From Myxococcales bacterium (GTDB lineage Bacteria > Myxococcota_A > Polyangia > Haliangiales > Haliangiaceae), in NCBI GenBank assembly GCA_016707895.1, contig JADJGV010000005.1, positions 434,001-498,000 of the forward strand: a stretch of 64,000 nucleotides of DNA, read 5' to 3'. How positions within the stretch are numbered: the stretch's first letter is position 1; the number at the start of each line of letters is the position of its first letter. Below are positions 44,891 through 53,641 of this stretch, one piece after another. A program made the position numbers and the translations under genes. Under the pieces are notes generated by a model. The model was not told where the DNA came from and did no database searches. It was given only the letters and a program-made list of their open reading frames with translations.

Positions 44891-45748
44891 ATGCTCGCCA
44901 TTGGTCGCTGCCGAGTCGCCGTCGTCCTGCTGCTCAGCTGCGCCAAGGCGAGCCCGATCGCGCCAGCGCCGCCGCCCACGATCGCCGCCGCGGCGCCGCC
45001 GCCCCAGTGCAACCGGTCGGCGTTCGTCCCGACCGCGGACGGCGTGGTGTGGTCGATCGGCGGCCAGCAGGTCCGGTTCCGGGCGACCGAGGAGACGGGC
45101 GAGCTGGCGTACAACTACCGACGCCGCACGGTCCGGATCGACGCCGTCGACGGCGGTGCCTTCATCGCCAGCAGCTGCTACGCCGAGACCGATTGCGGCG
45201 CGCCGCCCGACGCCGACGGCGACGACCGCTGGTGCCTGGCCACCCACGGGCTCGAGGGCGCGCACACGCTGTTCGACCTGATCGCGCCCCACCGTCCGTG
45301 TGAGTCGCCGATCGAGCTGCTGGAGGCGCTGGCCGCGCACGCGACCGCGCCGGCGTGCCTGCGGGTCGCCCTCGGCACCTACCCTGGCGCAGCGTACGAT
45401 CAGGTCGGGTTCCTCGAGGAGGACCTGGCGACCCAGGGGGTGCCCCCGGACGTGATCACGGCGGTGATCGCCCACGCCAAGGCGGCCGAGGACCTCGACA
45501 GCGGCGTGCGCGATCCCGCCGAACAGGCCGCCGCGGCGGCCGCGCTCCGCGACCTCCGCCAGGCGATCGCGCCGTACCTCGCGCTCGGGCCGGCGTGGAA
45601 GCTCGACCTCCTGGCCGCCCGCGCGCTGGCCACGCTCGAGCGCCGCTACCCGGCCACGCTGGTGGGCCCCGACGAGGCCCTCGACGACGTGGTGTCGACG
45701 GACCCCTGGCAGACCGTGCCGACGCCCGCGCCCTGGGCGCGGCGCTAG
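44891..45748 (+). CDS. Lipoprotein of unknown function
   Basis: 285 residues. Start ATG 44891 (or GTG 44882) gives MLAIGRCRVAVVLLLSCAKAS with lipobox LLSC. A Pro/Ala-rich spacer follows, then 'CNRSAFVPTADGVVWSIGG' and a Cys-containing beta-type domain (about 40-125), then an alpha-helical second half with 'LALGPAWKLDLLAARALATLERRYPATL'. No family recognised. Downstream of the sigma factor gene by 81 bases, same strand; they may be co-regulated. Confidence 0.6.
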   Translation: MLAIGRCRVAVVLLLSCAKASPIAPAPPPTIAAAAPPPQCNRSAFVPTADGVVWSIGGQQVRFRATEETGELAYNYRRRTVRIDAVDGGAFIASSCYAETDCGAPPDADGDDRWCLATHGLEGAHTLFDLIAPHRPCESPIELLEALAAHATAPACLRVALGTYPGAAYDQVGFLEEDLATQGVPPDVITAVIAHAKAAEDLDSGVRDPAEQAAAAAALRDLRQAIAPYLALGPAWKLDLLAARALATLERRYPATLVGPDEALDDVVSTDPWQTVPTPAPWARR

Positions 45749-45861
45749 CTAGCGCGCGGCGGCGAAGGACATCTGCAGGAGCGTCGAGGTCGCGGCCAGC
45801 CCGAGGCGAAGCAGAAGCCGTGCTTGCCACCCTCGAGGTTGGCCTCGAGGGCGAACCGGGT
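45749..45861 (-). pseudogene. Relic of cystathionine gamma-synthase-like PLP enzyme
   Basis: Translated on the minus strand, the segment reads TRFALEANLEGGKHGFCFAS followed by G, and, after a one-base deletion, LAATSTLLQM and a short tail to a TAG. This matches the 'PTR..LE..LA.LEGGK(H/Y)GFAFASGLAAT.T.LQ(L/M)' block of cystathionine gamma-synthase/lyase (MetB/MetC/CTH) PLP enzymes. The rest of the enzyme, including the PLP lysine, is missing on both sides: it abuts the YbjN gene's stop and the upstream lipoprotein's stop. A decayed 110-bp remnant of a deleted gene is the simplest reading. No function is expected. Confidence 0.6.
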
Positions 45862-45865
45862 CAGC

Positions 45866-46354
45866 TCAGCTCTTCAGGTCGAACTTGTCGGGGTGCTTGT
45901 CCATCAGGTTCTCGATGGCGGCCTCCTCGAGGAGGTCGAGCATGCGCTGGCCGCCGTACTTCTTGACCAGCTTGTCGTCGTACTCGTCGGCGATCAGCGC
46001 GACGTCGCGGACGGTCGCGGTCAGCTCGTCCTTGTCGAGCGTGGTGCCGCCGAGGATCGAGTGCACGAACAGCAGCGCGTCCTGGGCCGGGTCGTAGGCG
46101 AACGCGCCGAACCGCACGTAGGTGTTGAGCTCGAGCAGCTCGAGGGCGAGGGGGCCGTCGACCTTCATGCCCTTGACCAGCTGCGCGGTGCAGCGCAGGC
46201 AGGCCCGGTCGTTGCCCCACGGCACGACGCTGATCATCACGTACGCCGAGCCTTGCTTGATGACGTACAGCGAGTCGTCGACCTTGCGGTACGCGGGGCT
46301 CGCCCCGAGGGTCTTCTCGATGAGGAGGGAGGTCGCCACTTCGGCCGGGTTCAT
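45866..46354 (-). CDS. YbjN-domain protein
   Basis: 162 residues, cytoplasmic, starting MNPAEVATSLLIEKTLG. The pattern 'YVMISVVPWGNDRACLRCTAQLVKG', 'LELLELNTYVRFGAFAYDPAQDALLFVHSILGG', then 'LTATVRDVALIADEYDDKLVKKYGG', matches the YbjN family, a type III secretion chaperone-like fold (CesT/SycE type) linked in E. coli to stress and motility control. The two Cys (CLRC) are not conserved in the family. Divergent from the amidohydrolase gene. Confidence 0.7.
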   Translation of the reverse strand: MNPAEVATSLLIEKTLGASPAYRKVDDSLYVIKQGSAYVMISVVPWGNDRACLRCTAQLVKGMKVDGPLALELLELNTYVRFGAFAYDPAQDALLFVHSILGGTTLDKDELTATVRDVALIADEYDDKLVKKYGGQRMLDLLEEAAIENLMDKHPDKFDLKS

Positions 46355-46470
46355 GGGCGCGTCATATCACGCCGCGCGCGGCCGGCGCAGGCGCGGCCAG
46401 CGACGGCCGCGGTCGAACCCGGTCCCGGGCGGCCGATGGCGCGGGCTTTTTTGGGTATCGTCCGGCCCGC

Positions 46471-48144
46471 GTGACCCGACGTCTCCTGCTCTCGTCCCTG
46501 CTGGCCGGCGCGCTCGCGTGCGGGCACGCCGCCCCGGCCGCGCCCGACCGCGCCACGCTGATCTTGGTCGGCGGCGACGTGGTCACCAACCTGCCCGACC
46601 GGCCGCGGGTGACAGCCGTCGCGATCCGCGGCGCGCGGATCCTGGCGATCGGCGACGACGCCGAGGTGCGCGCGCTGGCCGCCGCCGACGCGCGGGTGAT
46701 CGAGCTGCACGGCCGCACGGTGACGGTGGGGCTGGCCGACGGGCACTGCCACCTGTACGGGCTCGGCGTCGCCAGCGAGCACGTCAACCTGCGCGGCCTG
46801 CCGTCGGAGGCCGCCGCGGTCGCGGCGGTGGTGGCGGCGGCGCAGGGCCGCCCGGCCGGCGAGTGGATCGAGGGCCGCGGCTGGGACCAGAACCCGTGGG
46901 GCGGGGCGTTCCCAACCCGGGCCAGCCTCGACGCCGCGCTCGGCGATCGGCCGGTGGCGCTGCGGCGGGTCGACGGCCACGCGGTGTGGGTGAGCTCGGC
47001 GGTGCTGAAGCTGGCCGGCGTCGGCAAGGCCACGCCCGATCCCGCCGGCGGCAAGATCATCCGCGACGCCAGCGGCGAGCCGACCGGCGTGCTGGTCGAC
47101 AACGCCATGGCGCTGATCGAGGCCACGGCGCCCAAGGCGTCGCCCGAGGCCCGCGAGCGGCGCATCCGCGCGGCGGCCGCGCAGGCGATCGCCGCCGGCA
47201 TCACCGCCGTGCACGAGATGGGCATCGACGACGACACCGTCGCCGCGTACCGCCGGCTGGCCAAGGCCGGCGAGCTGCCGCTGCGGGTGAGCGCGTACCT
47301 CGAGGGCGACGCCGCGCACCCCGAGGGCCTGGCCGAGCGCGAGCTCGAGCCCGACGACGGCGACGACTACTTCGCGCTGGTCGGGGTCAAGTACTTCGCC
47401 GACGGCGCGCTCGGCTCGCGCGGCGCGGCGCTGGCCGCCGACTACAGCGACGATCCGGGCAACCGCGGCCTGTACGTCACGGCCCCCGAGGTGCTCGATC
47501 GCGCGGTGGGCATCGCGGCCAGGAGCGGCTGGCAGGTCGCGACCCACGCGATCGGCGACGCCGGCGTCCGCGCCACGCTCGACGCCTACCAGCACGCGAT
47601 CGAGGCCGCGCCCGGGCAAGACCTGCGGCTGCGCGTCGAGCACGCGCAGGTGATGACCAGCGACGACATCGCCCGCCTGGGCAAGCTCGGCGTGATCGCG
47701 TCGATGCAGCCGACCCACGCCACCAGCGACATGCCGTGGGCCGAGGCCCGGCTGGGGCCCGAGCGGATCAAGGGCGCCTACGCGTGGCGCCGCGTGCTCG
47801 ACGCCAAGGGCTTCATCGTCGCCGGCTCCGACTTCCCGGTCGAGGACGTGTCGCCGCTGGCCGGGATCTACGCCGCGGTGACCCGGGCCGACGCCCAGGG
47901 CCAGCCGGCCGGCGGCTGGTACCCCGACCAGAGGCTCACGCTCGACGAGGCGATCTTCGCGTTCACCGCGGCGCCGGCGGTGGCCGGCTTCGTCGAGGAC
48001 TACCGCGGGCACCTCGCGCCAGGCATGGTCGCCGACCTGACGGTGTACGATCGGCCGCTGGTGGCCGATCACACGCTGCTCGACGCTCACGTGGACGCGA
48101 CGATCGTCGGTGGCGAGCTGGTCTACGAGCGAGGTGGCGAGTAG
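46471..48144 (+). CDS. YtcJ-like amidohydrolase lipoprotein
   Basis: 557 residues from GTG 46471. N-terminus 'MTRRLLLSSLLAGALACGH' is a lipoprotein signal (Cys17). The amidohydrolase metal motif is seen as 'VTVGLADGHCHLYGLG' (HxH), with metal-site residues later in 'VGVKYFADGALGSRGAALAADYSD' (split for description), 'WQVATHAIGDAGVRATLDAY', 'LRVEHAQVM' and 'FIVAGSDFPVEDVSPLAG'. This is the YtcJ/DUF amidohydrolase family, which includes N-substituted formamide deformylase-like enzymes. A possible start-codon hairpin is noted. Substrate unknown. Confidence 0.88.
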   Translation: MTRRLLLSSLLAGALACGHAAPAAPDRATLILVGGDVVTNLPDRPRVTAVAIRGARILAIGDDAEVRALAAADARVIELHGRTVTVGLADGHCHLYGLGVASEHVNLRGLPSEAAAVAAVVAAAQGRPAGEWIEGRGWDQNPWGGAFPTRASLDAALGDRPVALRRVDGHAVWVSSAVLKLAGVGKATPDPAGGKIIRDASGEPTGVLVDNAMALIEATAPKASPEARERRIRAAAAQAIAAGITAVHEMGIDDDTVAAYRRLAKAGELPLRVSAYLEGDAAHPEGLAERELEPDDGDDYFALVGVKYFADGALGSRGAALAADYSDDPGNRGLYVTAPEVLDRAVGIAARSGWQVATHAIGDAGVRATLDAYQHAIEAAPGQDLRLRVEHAQVMTSDDIARLGKLGVIASMQPTHATSDMPWAEARLGPERIKGAYAWRRVLDAKGFIVAGSDFPVEDVSPLAGIYAAVTRADAQGQPAGGWYPDQRLTLDEAIFAFTAAPAVAGFVEDYRGHLAPGMVADLTVYDRPLVADHTLLDAHVDATIVGGELVYERGGE

Positions 48145-48150
48145 CCACTC

Positions 48151-50034
48151 ATGCGCTTCTGTCCGTTCTGTAGCGCGGAGAACGCGAGCGACGCGGTGAG
48201 CTGCGCGGCGTGCAACCGCCGGCTGCCGCCGCCGCCCAACCGGCGCGTCCGCACCGCCGCCGTCGGCGGGCCGCCGACGGGGATGATCACCACCGGCGGC
48301 GAGGCGCGCCCGGCCACGCTGGCGCCGCCGCCGCGCCCGGCGCCGCCGACGCTGCCGCCGCCGGTGCCGCTTGCCCCCGCGCCGCCGGCGCCGGAGCCGC
48401 CACCGGTCGCGAGCCCGCCGCCCCCGCCGCCCCCGAGCGCGCCGCCCACGGTCGTGACCGCCGCCGCGCCGCCGGTCGACGAGGGGCGCCGCGCGCTGGC
48501 GACCGCGCTGGTGCCGCCGCCGACCGCGCTCCGCCGCAGCGCGCCGCCGCCCGAGCCCCGCCCGCCCGGCGGCGAGGCCCGCCGCCGGGACGATCTCACC
48601 GCCGCGGCCCCACCGCCGGCGCCGGCCGCCGCGCCGCCGCCCTCCGACGAGACCCAGCCGGTCGACGACGCCTGGCTGGTCGACCCGGTCGAGGTCGCCG
48701 GCCTGAGCGGGCGGCCGCCATCGGTGGTGAGCCCGCCGCGCGCGAGCGCTCCGCCGTCGGTGGTGACGCCGACGCCGCCGTCGGTGGTGACGCCGACGCC
48801 GCGCCCGGCGCCGCCCTCGACCGTGTTGCCGTCGGTCGCCGCGGCGATCTCGCCGGCGCCCGCGCCGCCGGTGCTGCCGCCCGCCGCCGCGGCGATCTCG
48901 CCGGCGCCGATCGCCGCGAGCCGCGAGCCGACCAACCTCGAGCCGCCGCCGACCCGCATCGTCCGCACCGACGGCACCGACGATCGCCCGTTCATCCCGC
49001 CGGCGGTGATGGCGGTGCCCGAGGTGCCCGATCACGGCCTGGCCAACGCCGCGCGCTACGCCGTCGCCTTCGCCCAGGCCCGCTGGCAGCGCAGCCGCGC
49101 GGTCAAGCTGCTGCGCGCCGAGATCACCAGCGACACCGCCGCGCTCGACGGCGTGCTGCTCACGCTCGGCCGCGAGGCCCGCGGCCTCGGCGTCGACAAC
49201 CGCGTGCTGGCCGACGAGAACGGGGCGATCTCCGACGCCGAGGGCCGGCGCGACGCGATCGCCAACCAGGGCACCGAGGTGCTCGGGCGCAAGGGCGAAG
49301 AGAACGCGCGGTTCGACGAGGTCGAGCGCACCCGGCTGGCGACGGTGGCCGACGCCGAGCGGGTGGTCGCCGACGCGCAGCGCGACGTCACCACCTACGA
49401 GGCCCAGCGCCGCAGTCTGCGCGACAAGCGCAAGGACCTCGAGCGCCGCCAGAAGGCGTACCTGCAGGCCGCCGAGGCCCGCGAGGGCGACGCCGAGAAG
49501 TCGCCGATGGGCGACACCCGCGCCGAGCTGCGCCGCGCCGCCGAGGGCCACCGCCGCGAGGCCGCGTCGCTCGATCCCGAGCGCCAGGACCTCGAGCGCA
49601 AGCTGGCCTCGGTCGAGCGGCCGCTGTCGGCGGCGCAGGCCAAGCTCGAGGCGGCCAAGGCCGAGCTCGACGCCGCCAAGCGCGCGCTGGCCGACGCCCG
49701 CGAGGGCCACCGCCACCGCCTGGCCGAGCTCGACGCCGAGCACGGCCGCAAGCTGCGCGAGCACGAGCTGGCCGAGGCCGAGATCGTCCGCCGGCTGGTC
49801 ACGCTGGGCACGCTGATCAACCTGCACCGCGTCGATCGCCCCGAGTTCGCCGAGCTGTACCAGCGCATCGATCGCCTGCGCACCGCGATCAACGCCCGCA
49901 CCACCGAGATCGATCGCCTGGTCGCCGAGCGCGCCGCCTACGATCGCCCTTCGCTCCTGCGCGGCTACGCGGTGCTGGGCGGCGTGGTGGTCGCGATCAT
50001 CGCGCTGATCGCGATCATCCTGGCGGCGACCTGA
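48151..50034 (+). CDS. Zinc-ribbon, Pro-rich, coiled-coil membrane protein
   Basis: 627 residues. The N-terminus is a zinc ribbon (CPFC-x9-CAAC: 'MRFCPFCSAENASDAVSCAAC'), as in DUF-type 'zinc-ribbon domain' regulators. Residues about 30-280 are extremely Pro/Ala-rich and disordered. From about 300 to 600 there is a long coiled coil ('EVERTRLATVADAERVVADAQRDVTTYEAQRRSLRDKRKDLERRQKA' read as heptads only), and the C-terminus ends in one transmembrane segment 'AVLGGVVVAIIALIAIILAAT'. It is probably tail-anchored in the inner membrane with the coiled coil and zinc ribbon in the cytoplasm. It is followed directly by a PH-like membrane protein. Function unknown. Confidence 0.75.
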   Translation: MRFCPFCSAENASDAVSCAACNRRLPPPPNRRVRTAAVGGPPTGMITTGGEARPATLAPPPRPAPPTLPPPVPLAPAPPAPEPPPVASPPPPPPPSAPPTVVTAAAPPVDEGRRALATALVPPPTALRRSAPPPEPRPPGGEARRRDDLTAAAPPPAPAAAPPPSDETQPVDDAWLVDPVEVAGLSGRPPSVVSPPRASAPPSVVTPTPPSVVTPTPRPAPPSTVLPSVAAAISPAPAPPVLPPAAAAISPAPIAASREPTNLEPPPTRIVRTDGTDDRPFIPPAVMAVPEVPDHGLANAARYAVAFAQARWQRSRAVKLLRAEITSDTAALDGVLLTLGREARGLGVDNRVLADENGAISDAEGRRDAIANQGTEVLGRKGEENARFDEVERTRLATVADAERVVADAQRDVTTYEAQRRSLRDKRKDLERRQKAYLQAAEAREGDAEKSPMGDTRAELRRAAEGHRREAASLDPERQDLERKLASVERPLSAAQAKLEAAKAELDAAKRALADAREGHRHRLAELDAEHGRKLREHELAEAEIVRRLVTLGTLINLHRVDRPEFAELYQRIDRLRTAINARTTEIDRLVAERAAYDRPSLLRGYAVLGGVVVAIIALIAIILAAT

Positions 50035-50069
50035 CCGCGCCACCGCTCCCTGCTGGCACGCGCCTGGTC

Positions 50070-50564
50070 GTGCACCGTCGACCGGCGCTGGGTGCGGGCG
50101 CGCCGGATGGTCCGTTCCGGACGGCCGCGCCGCCGCCCGGCGCGGCGCTCGTGCTGACGTCCACCGGCGCTCTGCCGACGCCGCGCCAGGTCGTCAGCGC
50201 CTGGGGCGTGCTGGTCGCGCTGACCGCGCTGGGCGCCGGGCTTTCGATCGCTGCGGTGGTCGGGTTCTTCGCAGGGATCCCGGCGGGCCTGCTGCTGGTC
50301 GTGGGCGCGCTTGGCTTCCGGGTTGAGGTGACCGAGGCCCACCTGATCGCCCGCAGCAATCGCACAGCGCGCCCGCGGCGCATCCCGCTGCCCGAGGTCT
50401 GCGGCTTCGAGATCGCGACCGTGGTGCCGACGCGCGAGGGCGCGATCCAGTCGGTGGTCGCGGTCACCGTCGGCGGTCAGCGGATCCCGATCGCCGACCA
50501 GGCCGACCAGCCGGCCGAGTTGATCGCGTGGCTCGCGCATCAGGTGGACGCGCGCCGGCGGTGA
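50070..50564 (+). CDS. Membrane protein with bacterial PH-like domain
   Basis: 164 residues from GTG 50070; a CTG at 50031 overlapping the previous stop is an alternative start (177 residues). After a short N-terminal part come two hydrophobic segments ('VVSAWGVLVALTALGAGLSIAAVVGFFAGIPAGLLLVVGAL' divided by a turn). Then a domain starting 'FRVEVTEAHLIARSNRTARPRRIPLPEVCGFEIATVV' resembles bacterial PH-like (bPH2) domains, with 'PIADQADQPAELIAWLAHQV' at the end. Likely co-transcribed with the upstream tail-anchored coiled-coil gene. Confidence 0.55.
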   Translation: MHRRPALGAGAPDGPFRTAAPPPGAALVLTSTGALPTPRQVVSAWGVLVALTALGAGLSIAAVVGFFAGIPAGLLLVVGALGFRVEVTEAHLIARSNRTARPRRIPLPEVCGFEIATVVPTREGAIQSVVAVTVGGQRIPIADQADQPAELIAWLAHQVDARRR

Positions 50565-50670
50565 GGCACGCCTGGGCGCGCCTCACGCCGCGACATCGTC
50601 TGTCCGCCGCCGCGCGGCCCGGCCAGTGCCGATCCGTGCGCGGCCCTGCCATGATATCGTGCCGGTAACG

Positions 50671-51774
<1,104 letters not shown>

Positions 51775-51776
51775 GC

Positions 51777-52457
51777 GTGGCGCTGCCGACCCTCGCCGAC
51801 GACGCCGCGCTGCCCGAGGTGGCGACCTGGATGGAGGAGGTCGGCGCCGCGCTGCCGACCGCCGACGGCTTCCGCTACTTCAACGACATGTACCTGGGCG
51901 TCACCCGCAAGGTGATCGAGCGGGTCGCCAGCGGCGGCGCCCACGACCCGGCGTTCGTCAGCCGGCTCGACGTGGTGTTCGCGCTGACCTACCAGGACGG
52001 CCTGGCCGACGACGTCGCGACGATCGCCCGGGCCTGGCGGCCGATGCGGGCGCGGCGCCACGACGGCTCGATCGCGCCGCTGCGGTTCGCGATCGCCGGC
52101 ATGAACGCGCACATCAACCACGACCTGGTGGTGTCGCTGCTGCGGGTGTCCGACGAGCTCGGCCGCCCGCTCGATCGCGACACCGACGCCTACCGCGACT
52201 ACGTCGCCGTCAACGACATCCTCCACGACCTGATGGCCGCGACCAAGGACGCGCTCTTGTCCGACCTCGGCGAGCGCATCGACGACGCGCTGGGCCCGGT
52301 CGACGACGTCCTCGAGATCTGGAGCATCCGCGCCGCCCGCGCCAGCGCCTGGACCAACGCCGAGATCGCGCAGGTGCTGCCCGGCGTCGCCCGCGGCGCG
52401 CACCTGGCCTCGATCGATCGCACGACCGGCCTGCTCGGCCGCGCGCTGCTGGCTTGA
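51777..52457 (+). CDS. DUF5995-family protein
   Basis: 226 residues from GTG 51777, two bases after the previous stop codon. Motifs of DUF5995: 'RYFNDMYLGVTRKVIERVASGG', 'DPAFVSRLDVVFALTYQDGL' and 'IAGMNAHINHDLVVSLL'. The conserved His in 'NAHINHDL' suggest metal binding. The family has no known function and is seen mostly in Actinobacteria and myxobacteria. Probably co-transcribed with the receiver-PilZ gene. Confidence 0.7.
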   Translation: MALPTLADDAALPEVATWMEEVGAALPTADGFRYFNDMYLGVTRKVIERVASGGAHDPAFVSRLDVVFALTYQDGLADDVATIARAWRPMRARRHDGSIAPLRFAIAGMNAHINHDLVVSLLRVSDELGRPLDRDTDAYRDYVAVNDILHDLMAATKDALLSDLGERIDDALGPVDDVLEIWSIRAARASAWTNAEIAQVLPGVARGAHLASIDRTTGLLGRALLA

Positions 52458-52840
52458 GCGCGCCGCTGGCCGCGTCGTCCCCGCCGTGACGCTCGGTCGT
52501 GGCCGCGCGCACGCCCGCGCGCGGCGACGCCGTCGCGGCGGACGGATCCGGATTGCGTGCGAATCCGTGGATTGCCACGATCAACCAACGTCGGAGATGT
52601 AATGGACAACAGGTAAATGGGTGGGCACGACGGTTTCGTGCAATTGGTTCTCGCTCCCGCTTGCGACTCAGAAAAGCTCTGTGTTACCGGTGGCGTCGTT
52701 CGTTGACGTGGCGGCTCGTCCGGGGGGATGCGCCGCAGTGGCATTCGCTCGCGGAGGAGCAGGAACATGGCTGTGAGTCCGACGTACCTGTCGCGACGGC
52801 GGCAAGCTCGACCTGCTGGTCGGCTACCCTCTGGGCCATC
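52458..52840. promoter_or_regulatory. Long leader region of the eCIS-core operon
   Basis: 383 bp without a recognised gene. From about 52540 to 52740 the composition is visibly less GC-rich than the surroundings (GTAATGGACAACAGGTAAATG, CAATTGGTTC, CAGAAAAGCTCTG). An inverted repeat CGGATT...AATCCG (52549-52567) lies upstream of a TTGCCA. The less GC-rich part may be the promoter of the two-gene unit. A good ribosome-binding site (GGAGGAGCAGG, 52752) precedes an ATG at 52768 that opens only a 46-codon frame. Confidence 0.4.
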
Positions 52841-53635
52841 ATGGCGACTGATCCGATCGATCCCGGCGCGGCCAGGCATTCCGCCGCGGTCGGTCCGGTG
52901 GTGATCGACGTCCTGCTTGGCTTCCCTGCCGCGCCCGATCCGTGGTGGCACGACGGGACGATCGCGCCGGCGCTGTTCGAGACGCTGCGTTCCCACCACC
53001 TGTGGTTCGGGTTCGATCGCGCGGGCCGCGCTGGCGCGGAGCTGACGCCGATGGGCCGCGATGAACTCGGCGCGTGGAGCCTCGGCTGGATCGCGCGCAC
53101 CACCTACCGGATCGCCGCCGACGAGCTCGCCGCGACACACCTCGACCTCCTGCTCGCGCGGGGGCTGCGGCTGATGCTGGTGGTCTCGTCCGCCGAGCAA
53201 GCGGCCCACGCGTCGACGCTGCTTGACGATGTCGCGGCGTGGCTGGTCGCGCTCCGGCGCAGCGACATCGCGGGCGGCGTTCGCATCCGGCGTGGTCACG
53301 TCTGGCCGCTCGCCGACTACCCGACGCGGGGGCCGGCGCTCGAGGCGCGCGCGTGGGACCTCGGCACGGTGCTCGACGCGATCGATCGCGAGGCGTACGC
53401 TGGCGAGGTCGCGGCGCAGTACTTCGGCGATCGCTACGCGACCCTCGAAGAGGGTGAGGCCGAGCTGGCGCGGCTGCTCGCGGCGCCGGCGCCGCCCGGC
53501 TCGGTGCGCGTGGACGACGGCCCGCTGGTCATCTGGAAACACGTCGCCGACCTCACCGACGCCGTCGCCGTCGAGCGCGCCCGCGTGGCACAGCACGCGT
53601 GGATCACCAGCTTGGTCGAGGTCGCGCCGGCGTAG
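52841..53635 (+). CDS. Hypothetical protein, partner gene of the eCIS-core giant
   Basis: 264 residues from ATG 52841 (MATDPIDPGAARHSAAVGP). No signal peptide or membrane span. Mixed alpha/beta with Trp-rich segments ('PWWHDGTIAPALFETLRSHHLWFGFDRAGR', two parts) and 'WSLGWIARTTYRIAADELAATHL'. No family recognised. The gene ends 6 bases before the DUF4157 gene starts, and both are on the plus strand behind one long leader, so they are one transcription unit. An immunity protein, chaperone or loading adaptor for the downstream giant protein would fit this position, but nothing in its sequence proves it. Confidence 0.65.
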   Translation: MATDPIDPGAARHSAAVGPVVIDVLLGFPAAPDPWWHDGTIAPALFETLRSHHLWFGFDRAGRAGAELTPMGRDELGAWSLGWIARTTYRIAADELAATHLDLLLARGLRLMLVVSSAEQAAHASTLLDDVAAWLVALRRSDIAGGVRIRRGHVWPLADYPTRGPALEARAWDLGTVLDAIDREAYAGEVAAQYFGDRYATLEEGEAELARLLAAPAPPGSVRVDDGPLVIWKHVADLTDAVAVERARVAQHAWITSLVEVAPA

Positions 53636-53641
53636 GCCACG

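Noticed and set aside
50031..50069. CTG start for the PH-like membrane protein overlapping the previous stop
   Set aside because: Possible, but CTG starts are rare and GTG 50070 leaves the whole recognisable domain intact.
52768..52910. Small 46-codon frame with a strong ribosome-binding site upstream of the unknown partner gene
   Set aside because: Its sequence is Arg/Pro-rich, it overlaps the next gene in another frame, and no conserved feature is visible. It might still be a leader peptide.
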